Assembly (NCBI RefSeq): GCF_003994855.1
Contig: NZ_CP034142.1
Span: forward strand, 620,001-684,000
DNA length: 64,000 bases
DNA from: Marinobacter sp. NP-4(2019)
GTDB lineage: Bacteria; Pseudomonadota; Gammaproteobacteria; Pseudomonadales; Oleiphilaceae
Reading direction: 5' to 3'
Each line of letters begins with the position of its first letter. Position 1 is the stretch's first letter. Shown here in pieces: positions 34,190 to 41,193 of the stretch. The position numbers and the translations under genes are program-made. The notes under the pieces are model-generated. The model saw only the letters and a program-made list of their open reading frames with translations, searched no databases and was not told where the DNA came from.

Positions 34190-34666
34190 GTGTACCTGCG
34201 TATGGTGGCAATCCAAGATTTGTACGATGAAAAGTTCAGCCATTGCTATGGTTGCGGGAAGAGTAATCCTGAAGGCAATCAGTTAAAGAGCTATGTAGGT
34301 AATGGCGAAACCTTAGCAAGGTTTCTGCCTAAGCCCGAGCAAACTGGGGGCGTGCCTGAGCATGCCTATGGAGGGCTCATTGCTTCCCTTTTCGATTGTC
34401 ACGGAGCGGCATCTGCCGCAGCATTCGATTACGAGGCAACAACAGGAAGTCTTGGAGAAAACAGCCAACTAAAAAGATACGTCACGGCATCTCTAAAAGT
34501 GGAGTTCTTACGTCCAACCCCCATGGGCGAGGAAATTATGATCCGGGGGAAATGTCGAAGTATTGATGGTCGGAAAGTTTGGGTCGATATGGAAATCTCT
34601 GTGGGTGGAGATGTCTGCGCGAAGGCCGAAATGTTGGCGATTCAACTCAAACAACAAACGTCGTAG
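34190..34666 (+). CDS. PaaI-like hot-dog thioesterase
   Basis: A 158-residue hot-dog protein with the N-terminal CYGCGKSNPEGNQLKSYV typical of one PaaI/YiiD-like group, and the core AYGGLIASLFDCHGAASAA, SLKVEFLRPTPMGEEIMIRGKC. Such enzymes hydrolyse acyl-CoA thioesters. The start is uncertain between GTG 34190 and ATG 34202. It lies 211 nt after the response regulator, so it may have its own promoter. A decayed partial copy lies at 35740-35910. Confidence 0.8.
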   Translation: MYLRMVAIQDLYDEKFSHCYGCGKSNPEGNQLKSYVGNGETLARFLPKPEQTGGVPEHAYGGLIASLFDCHGAASAAAFDYEATTGSLGENSQLKRYVTASLKVEFLRPTPMGEEIMIRGKCRSIDGRKVWVDMEISVGGDVCAKAEMLAIQLKQQTS

Positions 34667-34980
34667 TCGAGTAGTACGAAGATCATCCAGATAAAGGGTG
34701 TTAAATACCAGGTATTTGAAATTCGCTAATGGCCAGGGGCTGGATGCACAGGGTTGGCCAATTTAAGGATGAGGCGACCGAACCTGATTCGGAGAATAGT
34801 TGTTCCTCTAAAACAACGTAAAGATCGACCCCATTTGTCCTGATGAAGCTCTGGCCGGGGACCTAATACGGGGTCAAGGTCAAGTTTAACACCTGGTTCG
34901 AGCAGGTTCGGCGAGGGCTGTTTGCTTAGCCCCCTGCGGGAAACTACTTCTTCATCTTTTATTTCCAGAAAGCTTAGATA
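34667..34980. other. Intergenic stretch of 314 nt
   Basis: This convergent gap between the thioesterase and the next minus-strand gene contains no gene that I can support and no clear terminator. There is a GGTCAAGGTCAAG direct repeat near 34872-34884. Confidence 0.4.
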
Positions 34981-35511
34981 CTACACCTGCGAAAGCAGGA
35001 AGCTGCGGTCGAAGAATTCGGGAAAATTGGCTCGCACAAGGTCTCGTGGAATTAAGGCGGTTCCGCTCCAGATATGAAGCCAGCACATGAAGTGTTTTTC
35101 CGTCTTCAAAACATAGAAGGGCGAGTCGAAAAATTTCTCTAACAGATCAAAGCGTCGCTGGCCATTAAATGATCTGGGTATGCGAATATCATTGCCCTCC
35201 GAGTCAAAACCAATCCAGTCTCCTTGAAAGCTGATTCCTGTTTCCAGCCAATCTTTATCTACACTGAGCTGGTTATAGGGTCCTTCACTATCAGGCTTGG
35301 TCCTCAAGCAGCACTGCCTAACAAGCTCTTGGGACATTACTTTGAAGCGGTCAGTTGGCAATCCTGCCAGGGTACTCGTCAAGTGATTGTAGTGATCGAA
35401 ACCTAGTTCTCGGCTCAGAGCACATAGTTTTTGGCAATGTGTAAAGCTAGGGAGGTCAGAGTTTTTGGCGAGGTCTTTGATGCTTTCGGTTAGCTCTTCA
35501 AAAGTAAACAT
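34981..35511 (-). CDS. Hypothetical protein, 176 aa
   Basis: I do not recognise this protein beyond general features. It starts MFTFEELTESIKDLAKNS with GGAGC five bases upstream; a longer start at 35550 is possible. The N-terminal 50 residues (FTHCQKLCALSRELGFDHYNHLTSTLAG) look like the small helical domain found in some bacterial proteins that ends in '-GF-x-H/NWx-L'. The rest has WIGFDSEGNDIRIPRSFNGQRRFDLLEKFFDSPFYVLKTEKHFMCWLHIWSG. It is soluble and stands alone in a region full of remnants. Confidence 0.6.
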   Translation of the reverse strand: MFTFEELTESIKDLAKNSDLPSFTHCQKLCALSRELGFDHYNHLTSTLAGLPTDRFKVMSQELVRQCCLRTKPDSEGPYNQLSVDKDWLETGISFQGDWIGFDSEGNDIRIPRSFNGQRRFDLLEKFFDSPFYVLKTEKHFMCWLHIWSGTALIPRDLVRANFPEFFDRSFLLSQV

Positions 35512-35739
35512 TTTTGCTCCTATAGCACGAGAGGACGCTCTCGACAGCATGCTGCTTGCTTCGCTATATAAACGTTAAATGTTCACTGTTGAGTAAGGTA
35601 TTTCCCATCGCAGCAGGGGGGCTACCGACGCCTTGACTGAAATGATCTCCCCGCTCCCTCCGTTTGTCAATGCCAGCCATGAGCCTCTCAGCTGCAGCAG
35701 CTCTCGGCTTACCTCCTGTGGAAGTGCCCACGCCGGAGA

Positions 35740-35910
35740 AAACTGGGGGCGTGCCTGAGCATGCTTATGGAGGACTCATTGCGTCCCTTTTCGATTGTCA
35801 CGGGGCGGCATCTGCCGCAGCATTCGATTAAAAGGCATAAGTCTTGGAGAAAACAGTCAACTAAAAAGATACGTTACGGCAGCTCTAAAAATGGAGTTCG
35901 TACGTCCAAC
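35740..35910 (+). pseudogene. Decayed partial copy of the PaaI-like thioesterase gene
   Basis: This segment matches 34341-34518 of the thioesterase gene with scattered substitutions and a gap of about 7 nt. It begins AACTGGGGGCGTGCCTGAGC and ends TACGTCCAAC. An in-frame TAA appears just after GCATTCGATT, and the gap shifts the frame, so it is not translated as a thioesterase. It lacks both gene ends and is a relic of a local duplication. Confidence 0.85.
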
Positions 35911-35950
35911 TGGCAAGTCCTCGATGTCCTAGACGCCTGACAGCTGCATA

Positions 35951-36027
35951 TGGACTTACCCCAGTCCATTAGACATTTTGGCCTCCGCTTGAGGCTTGGG
36001 CGTGTAATGTGTATTGGGGTAAGTCCA
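35951..36027. repeat. 13-bp inverted repeat flanking 51 nt
   Basis: TGGACTTACCCCA (35951-35963) and TGGGGTAAGTCCA (36015-36027) are perfect inverted repeats. The enclosed 51 nt contain a small hairpin, GCCTCCGCTTGAGGC. The unit lies between the thioesterase relic and the RidA stop. It could be a terminator-like structure without a T-run or a miniature mobile-element relic. Confidence 0.55.
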
Positions 36028-36043
36028 GCCTTGAGGTGTATTC

Positions 36044-36421
36044 TCAGTCTGTCACAGCCGCATAAACAACCAGCTCCACAAGCATCTCCTCTCGCGCGAG
36101 GCCAGCCACTACCAGAGCGGCTCGATTGGGATAAGGTTCTTTGAAATACTCCGCGTAAATTTTGTTAACGGCTGGCAGGTACGCCCTGTCAGTAACGTAA
36201 ATAATAACCTGAGTGACATCCGATAGGTTGGCATTGGCACATTTGAGTGTATGGCAAAGATTCTTCATAGTTTGGTGCGTCTGGGCTTCGATGCCACCTG
36301 GAATCACCTTACCGCCGTCATCGATTGGAATCTGGGCGGTGAAAAGTATTCCGTTGCCAACGGTTGCCCACTCAAGCGGAGAAGGCGATTGGTAGAGATC
36401 GGTTTTTACCGTTTTGATCAT
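36044..36421 (-). CDS. RidA/YjgF family enamine/imine deaminase
   Basis: A 125-residue protein of standard RidA length. It contains GNGILFTAQIPIDDGGKVIPGGIEAQTHQTMKNL, LSDVTQVIIYVTDRAYLPAVNKIYAEYF and the signature PNRAALVVAGLAREEMLVELVVYAA, with the conserved Arg that binds the substrate carboxylate. RidA hydrolyses reactive enamines and imines. It lies 29 nt after an FAD amine oxidase, which would produce such imines, so it probably completes or detoxifies that reaction. Confidence 0.9.
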   Translation of the reverse strand: MIKTVKTDLYQSPSPLEWATVGNGILFTAQIPIDDGGKVIPGGIEAQTHQTMKNLCHTLKCANANLSDVTQVIIYVTDRAYLPAVNKIYAEYFKEPYPNRAALVVAGLAREEMLVELVVYAAVTD

Positions 36422-36450
36422 ATCGTCAAGTTTCCTTTGATGGTATGTGG

Positions 36451-37728
36451 TTAACGTTCAGCACCTGCCAGTCGCCTTTCTACGGCGCTGACCATATTGA
36501 ATCCGATGTGCCGGAGCGGCTCTGGTGGCATCCAACCCGGCTTACCCATGAGACCCTGAACGTCCATGGAGGGGTGCCCTGTCGCCAGGTTGGCTAACTG
36601 TTGACCGAGAAGGGTCCCCTTTAGGATGCCGACACCGTTGCAGCCTATGGAGGCGAACAAGCCTTTCTTGAGTTGGCCCCAGAAGGGAGCGCCATTTGCT
36701 GTCAATGAGGTGGTACCGCCCCACCATTTCTCCAGGCCGTAATCGCGTAATTCCGGAAAACGGCTGAAGAGGCTTTGTTCCAGGTAGCCGCGGGTTGAAT
36801 CATTGCCCTCGTGTTCGTAGCCATAGAAGCCGCGTATCAGGAGTCGACGGTCATCGGTAGTCCTGAGGGTGGAGCCAAGTCGATGAGCTGGCAGCAGACC
36901 CCAATGGCCCTCGGGTGCGAGGGATGCAAACAGATCTGGCGGAAGTGAAGGAGTGACGCCGGCATAGGTAAAGATTTTTACGCTGTAAGCATTAGCAAAG
37001 CCTAAAGAGGTAGCAAACGCGTTGTTGGCCAGAAAGACCATCGGTGTCTTGAGCGAGCCTTCCGGGGTTGTTATCACCCAGTCGCCCGAAGAGTCCGGTG
37101 ACAGACGGATAGCTGGGCTTTCTTCGTAGAGCGTTATTGAAGGAGGCAGGCTGTGGGCCAGGTTTGAGATCAGGGTGTATGGGTTAACGAGGCTGTTGCC
37201 TGGTAGATTCAGTCCAGCCCGATAGTAGTTGCTCCCTGTGATCGACTTCATATGGTCGGAGCTCAGCCACTCGAAGGCCTGGCTACTTTTCTCCAGGAAC
37301 TTGGCTAGGACTGCCAGCTTCTTCTCACCCCTTTGTGTCGCAGCACCTTTGAAAATTTGGGTCTTTGGCGTGTGGGCGCCTTGGTACGCGGTTGCGCGCA
37401 TCTCATTTTGCGTGGCTTGGTATTGTTTATAAAGTTCACCCGCGGCCGTTGTGTTGACAGCGCTAAAGGCGTGTTCAAGCACGAAGCCTGAGTTGCGCCC
37501 TGGAGAGCCTGAGCCTACCGTCTCTGCCTCAAGAATCCTGATGTCCATGTCCGGGTTTTGCGTTGCCAGCTGTTTTGCTATGGCGATTCCCGTGTAGCCG
37601 GCGCCGATAATGACCGCATCACACGATTGGGTGTCTGTGAGTCCTGGATACGTTCGGCATGGCTTTGGGGCCTCTGTCCAACCACAGGAACGTTGATAAA
37701 CAGGGTAAGGAGAACCGCTTGTACTCAT
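36451..37728 (-). CDS. FAD-dependent amine/amino-acid oxidoreductase (DAO family)
   Basis: The 425-residue protein has the N-terminal FAD motif DAVIIGAGYTGIAIAKQLATQ, the ILEAETVGSGSPGRNSGFVLEH region typical of the DAO/PuuB group, and the C-terminal ASIGCNGVGILKGTLLGQQLANL. The N-terminal YPVYQRSCGWTEAPKPCRTYPGL resembles gamma-glutamylputrescine oxidase-like enzymes. It should oxidise a secondary or primary amine to an imine. It is 15 nt downstream of an IclR gene and is followed by RidA, forming one operon. The amine is unknown; the ureohydrolase-like enzyme opposite hints at a guanidino or formimino compound. Confidence 0.85.
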   Translation of the reverse strand: MSTSGSPYPVYQRSCGWTEAPKPCRTYPGLTDTQSCDAVIIGAGYTGIAIAKQLATQNPDMDIRILEAETVGSGSPGRNSGFVLEHAFSAVNTTAAGELYKQYQATQNEMRATAYQGAHTPKTQIFKGAATQRGEKKLAVLAKFLEKSSQAFEWLSSDHMKSITGSNYYRAGLNLPGNSLVNPYTLISNLAHSLPPSITLYEESPAIRLSPDSSGDWVITTPEGSLKTPMVFLANNAFATSLGFANAYSVKIFTYAGVTPSLPPDLFASLAPEGHWGLLPAHRLGSTLRTTDDRRLLIRGFYGYEHEGNDSTRGYLEQSLFSRFPELRDYGLEKWWGGTTSLTANGAPFWGQLKKGLFASIGCNGVGILKGTLLGQQLANLATGHPSMDVQGLMGKPGWMPPEPLRHIGFNMVSAVERRLAGAER

Positions 37729-37743
37729 CGTGCTTTCACTCTT

Positions 37744-38562
37744 TTATCGGGTGGGTTCCACCGAGTCGAAAAGGTTATGGCTGATCGCTCTGGCACTTGT
37801 CAGGAGAGCTTTTGTCAGCTTGTCGTAGTGATCATCAGATAAACGGGAGCGCCTGAGGCAACAGCTCAACGCGGCAACTGGTTTTCGCTCTTTTCCAAAG
37901 ACCGGGACAGCTAAGCCGGTGAATTCCGGCGGATCTGACTCTTCGACACCGCAGGTAATCTCTAAGTGCTGGCAGTTAGCAATGGCTTCTCTTACACGAC
38001 GGCGCGTAATTCCCCGAGCTCGCAAGAAGGCTGGTTCATTGTGGTCGAGGATGTGCGCTTGTTCGTGCTCGCTCATGAAGCTCAGTATCGCAATGGAGGC
38101 TTGACCTATTCCGAAGGGAATACGGTCGCCCTTTCGACGTGTATAGCTCCGTGCCGGATTTTGACCATCGACTATATCTAGGCACAGCACTTGAAAACCG
38201 TCTGGCACCATCAAGAAAAAGCTGTCTTTCAGTGTTTCTGCCATGTCCAGAAGGTGCATATGCGCGATGTTATCAAGGGCTTCACGGATGAGTTCACCCC
38301 AGCTCAAGAGTTCCGGACCGGGATAGACCGGGCCGCGGCTCAGTGGTTGTCTAAGAAGCCCTAAGTCCTTCAAGGCCCGGACCAGTCGATACACAGTCGG
38401 AGTGCTCAGTCCTGAAGCGTCTCCGAGTTCAGATATCGACCGACCTCGGTAGCCTGACTTAACTACCTGCTGAAGCAGTGAGTAGCTTCTATCCAGGGTC
38501 TGAATTCCGCTTCTTTGCATTCCCTTCGGCTCGTTTCGTTGTGTGCTTTTCACTGTACCCAT
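37744..38562 (-). CDS. IclR family transcriptional regulator
   Basis: A regulator with the IclR winged helix (GIQTLDRSYSLLQQVVKSGYRGRSISELGDASGLSTPTVYRLVRALKDLG) followed by the ligand-binding domain (FLMVPDGFQVLCLDIVDGQNPARSYTRRKGDRIPFGIGQASIAILSFMS and FTGLAVPVFGKERKPVAALSCC). Start sites at 38637, 38562 and 38520 are possible; I list 38562, without a strong ribosome-binding site in support. It heads the amine oxidase operon and faces the ureohydrolase/TAXI operon, with a 14-bp palindrome between them. Confidence 0.85.
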   Translation of the reverse strand: MGTVKSTQRNEPKGMQRSGIQTLDRSYSLLQQVVKSGYRGRSISELGDASGLSTPTVYRLVRALKDLGLLRQPLSRGPVYPGPELLSWGELIREALDNIAHMHLLDMAETLKDSFFLMVPDGFQVLCLDIVDGQNPARSYTRRKGDRIPFGIGQASIAILSFMSEHEQAHILDHNEPAFLRARGITRRRVREAIANCQHLEITCGVEESDPPEFTGLAVPVFGKERKPVAALSCCLRRSRLSDDHYDKLTKALLTSARAISHNLFDSVEPTR

Positions 38563-38695
38563 TGCTGTGAGTCTTGGCTTATCGCGAAGTGAGAAGTTGC
38601 TTCGCTTTAAGCGAAAAATATTTATATATAAAATCAAAATTTACTAGAGAATAAGTTGTGCCAGTAAAGTGTTCCATGCGCCATTTTTGTATGCT

Positions 38696-38709
38696 TATAT
38701 GATCATATA
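38696..38709. promoter_or_regulatory. Palindromic operator candidate in the divergent promoter
   Basis: TATATGATCATATA is a perfect 14-bp palindrome 24 nt before the GTG start of the ureohydrolase-like gene and in the AT-rich control region facing the IclR gene. It is likely bound by a regulator of this cluster, but which one is unknown. Confidence 0.45.
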
Positions 38710-38732
38710 TTGAATTTTTATGAGAGCATATC

Positions 38733-39701
38733 GTGACGTTCAAACCAGCACCAAAATGGGAAGGCCGGAAAGATACAGAGGAAGGTCCGGATGCAATCCG
38801 TTGGTACCAGAAGGTGTCGCCTTCGGAGATGGCCAGTTCCGGTTCGACCGTTGGCTTGCTTGGGTTTGCCTCTGATGCCGGAGTCCGGAGAAATAAGGGG
38901 CGGCTAGGCGCCGCCGCCGGCCCCTTTGCTTTACGCCGTCAGTTGGCAAACTTGGCGTGGCATAGTGACGAAAACCTTTCGGTGAAGGACTTTGGCACTG
39001 TAGAGGTCGATGGCGATGCCCTAGAGCAAGGGCAGGAGGAGCTGGCGTCAAGGATTGCCAAGGCACTACCTGCGGTTCGTCGTCTGTTGGTGATGGGTGG
39101 AGGGCATGAAACTGCGTGGGGTAGCTTTTCCGGCCTCGCCCGTGTGTTCAACCCGGCTACTACTCGAATCGGTATTATTAACCTCGATGCCCATTTCGAC
39201 CTTCGTATGACGGGCGAGCAGGGACCATCTTCCGGCACCCCATTTGCGCAAATCGCTAAGCAATTTGGTCGAGAGGCATTTCATTATTGTTGTCTTGGCT
39301 TGGCAAGGACCAGTAACACTCACTCTCTTTTCAAGCGTGCTGATGAACTGGGCGTCAGTTACCGGGAGGATCGGGATATGCGTGTCTCCGATATTCCCGA
39401 GGTGCTGGAACAAGTCCGTGCGTTTTGCCTGGGCATGGACATGCTCTATCTCACCATTGATCTTGATGTGCTTCCCCATTATCAGGCGCCGGGCGTCAGT
39501 GCCCCAGCTGCACGAGGTGTTGCCCTGGAAGTGGTTGAGGCTGTGATTGATGAGGTGGAGCATCTTGCCGCGTCGCTCCCTAGAGGTATGCCTCTGGTAG
39601 AAATATCCGAATTGAATCCTGAATTCGACGAATCTGGCGTGACCGCTAAAACAGCGGCTCTGCTGGCGGACACACTTTTGTGTCCTAACCGCCGTCCGTG
39701 A
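38733..39701 (+). CDS. Formimidoylglutamase-like ureohydrolase (HutG/arginase family)
   Basis: The 322-residue protein has the manganese-binding signatures of the arginase superfamily: VMGGGHETAWGSFSG, INLDAHFDLR and YLTIDLDVLPHYQAPGVSAPAARG. The GGGHE and SSGTPFAQIAKQFG segments favour formimidoylglutamase (HutG) over arginase or agmatinase. HutG splits formimidoyl-glutamate into glutamate and formamide. The rest of the histidine pathway (hutH, U, I) is absent. Its partners are an amine oxidase, RidA and a TAXI transporter, so the true substrate may be another formimino or guanidino acid. It starts with GTG. Confidence 0.85.
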   Translation: MTFKPAPKWEGRKDTEEGPDAIRWYQKVSPSEMASSGSTVGLLGFASDAGVRRNKGRLGAAAGPFALRRQLANLAWHSDENLSVKDFGTVEVDGDALEQGQEELASRIAKALPAVRRLLVMGGGHETAWGSFSGLARVFNPATTRIGIINLDAHFDLRMTGEQGPSSGTPFAQIAKQFGREAFHYCCLGLARTSNTHSLFKRADELGVSYREDRDMRVSDIPEVLEQVRAFCLGMDMLYLTIDLDVLPHYQAPGVSAPAARGVALEVVEAVIDEVEHLAASLPRGMPLVEISELNPEFDESGVTAKTAALLADTLLCPNRRP

Positions 39702-39742
39702 GGCGGCACCCCTAAGCTCAAACAGAAAAGGAAGGTACAACA

Positions 39743-40708
39743 ATGAGAAAACTGAAGACGATTCTTGTGTCTGCTGCCTTGGGAGTCGGCCTCGCCGCTG
39801 GTGCTGCTCAGGCGCAGGAGCGAGTGTTTTTCGGCATTGCGACCGGTGGAACTGGCGGTACTTACTACCCGCTCGGTGGCATGCTGGCGCAAGTTATTTC
39901 CAACAATGCTGATCTCGATGGGAAGAAGCTGTCGGCAACCGCTGAAACCGGCAACGCGTCGGTAGCCAATGCGGGTCTGCTCGGACGTGGCGATATCGAA
40001 TCTGCCTTCGTTGCCGCCGACATCCTCGATTCCGCTTATAAAGGAAAGAACCAGTTTGAAGGTAAGGCCCAGAAGAATCTGCGCGCGTTGGGCGCCCTTT
40101 ATCCAGAAGCGGTTCAGTTAGTGGCTCAGCCCGGTCTGGATTCGTTTAGTGATCTGGAAGACAAATCCATCAGCTCGGGTTCCCCCGGCTCCGGTCAATG
40201 GCAGCTGCTTGGCGACCTGCTAGAGGCTCATGGTATGAGCCGCGACGACGTGAACGAGGACTACTCGTCCTTCTCCCAGTCTGCAGAGAAGATCAAGGAC
40301 GGTAACCTAGATGCGTCTTTGATTACCGCTGGAGCTCCTACTGCTTCTATCGTGGAACTGGCCAACGGTCACGACATTAGTATCATTCCGCTGACCGGCG
40401 ATCCCATCAAGAAGTTGCAGGAAACCCAGCCATACTACACATCCACGGTATTGCCAGGCGGAACATACAAAGGCGTCGATAAGGATATCGAAACGATCGC
40501 TGTCCGCGCGATTTGGGCAACTCACGCGGATCTTCCAGAAGACATCGCCTACGCTGTGACCAAAGCGCTTTATGAAAACACTGACACCCTTGGCAAGGTC
40601 CACGTGAAGGGCAAGGAAATTTCGGTCGAGACTGCGCTTCAGTCAGTTTCCATTCCGCTTCACCCCGGTGCGAAAAAGTATTTCCGTGAAAAGGGCATCA
40701 TTGAATAA
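39743..40708 (+). CDS. TAXI family TRAP transporter substrate-binding protein
   Basis: A 321-residue periplasmic binding protein with a signal peptide cleaved near GAAQAQER. The TAXI signature FFGIATGGTGGTYYPLGGMLAQVIS is at the N-terminus, and NASVANAGLLGRGDIESAFVAADI and the ISSGSPGSGQWQL region follow. TAXI proteins deliver small acids or amino acids to fused TRAP permeases. It follows the ureohydrolase gene by 41 nt and precedes a DUF1850 gene and the fused permease, the standard TAXI-TRAP order. Confidence 0.92.
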   Translation: MRKLKTILVSAALGVGLAAGAAQAQERVFFGIATGGTGGTYYPLGGMLAQVISNNADLDGKKLSATAETGNASVANAGLLGRGDIESAFVAADILDSAYKGKNQFEGKAQKNLRALGALYPEAVQLVAQPGLDSFSDLEDKSISSGSPGSGQWQLLGDLLEAHGMSRDDVNEDYSSFSQSAEKIKDGNLDASLITAGAPTASIVELANGHDISIIPLTGDPIKKLQETQPYYTSTVLPGGTYKGVDKDIETIAVRAIWATHADLPEDIAYAVTKALYENTDTLGKVHVKGKEISVETALQSVSIPLHPGAKKYFREKGIIE

Positions 40709-41177
40709 GACTGCTCTGCGTCTGCTGCTGGCTGGGGTCCTTACCTCGGCCGGTAATCTTTCGGCTGATGGCCTTGAGGTCAGTCATTATCGGGAGGGCA
40801 GGTTGCTCACTTGCGTTCCCGTGATTGATGGGGAGTTTGAACTCTCGTTCATCCACTCGGTGTCGCTGACACCAGTGACTGACTACTATCGCCTGATCAA
40901 ATCCCCAGGTGGCGATCTCGCGATCAAGCAGACGGCAGAAATTTTTGTTGCTCACGGGCAGGGTTTGCCCTCACTGGTGAATGAGCCAGATGCCACGTCA
41001 TTTGAGCGAAGGAATGGTCAGTTCATCCTGGAAATGGATCGTAAGATCGGTCGCCTGATTGTGCGCACCGACGAGCGGTTTAAAAACAGGCTGCATACAG
41101 GCAACAGCACTATCAATTTGAACCAATGGCCGGACAGCGGGCTGCTGATTGCGCCGGTCTCCAACTGCCAACAATAA
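40686..41177 (+). CDS. DUF1850 family protein of the TAXI-TRAP system
   Basis: A 163-residue exported protein with a signal-like N-terminus (LRLLLAGVLTSAGNLSA). FIHSVSLTPVTDYYRL and the GQGLPS stretch are typical of DUF1850, a small family nearly always encoded between the TAXI binding protein and the fused TRAP permease. Its role is not known. The start is uncertain: GTG 40668, GTG 40686 and TTG 40701 all fit, and each overlaps or nearly overlaps the TAXI stop, so translation is probably coupled. Confidence 0.78.
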   Translation: MKRASLNKTALRLLLAGVLTSAGNLSADGLEVSHYREGRLLTCVPVIDGEFELSFIHSVSLTPVTDYYRLIKSPGGDLAIKQTAEIFVAHGQGLPSLVNEPDATSFERRNGQFILEMDRKIGRLIVRTDERFKNRLHTGNSTINLNQWPDSGLLIAPVSNCQQ

Positions 41178-41193
41178 CGCAGAGTCAACGGGT

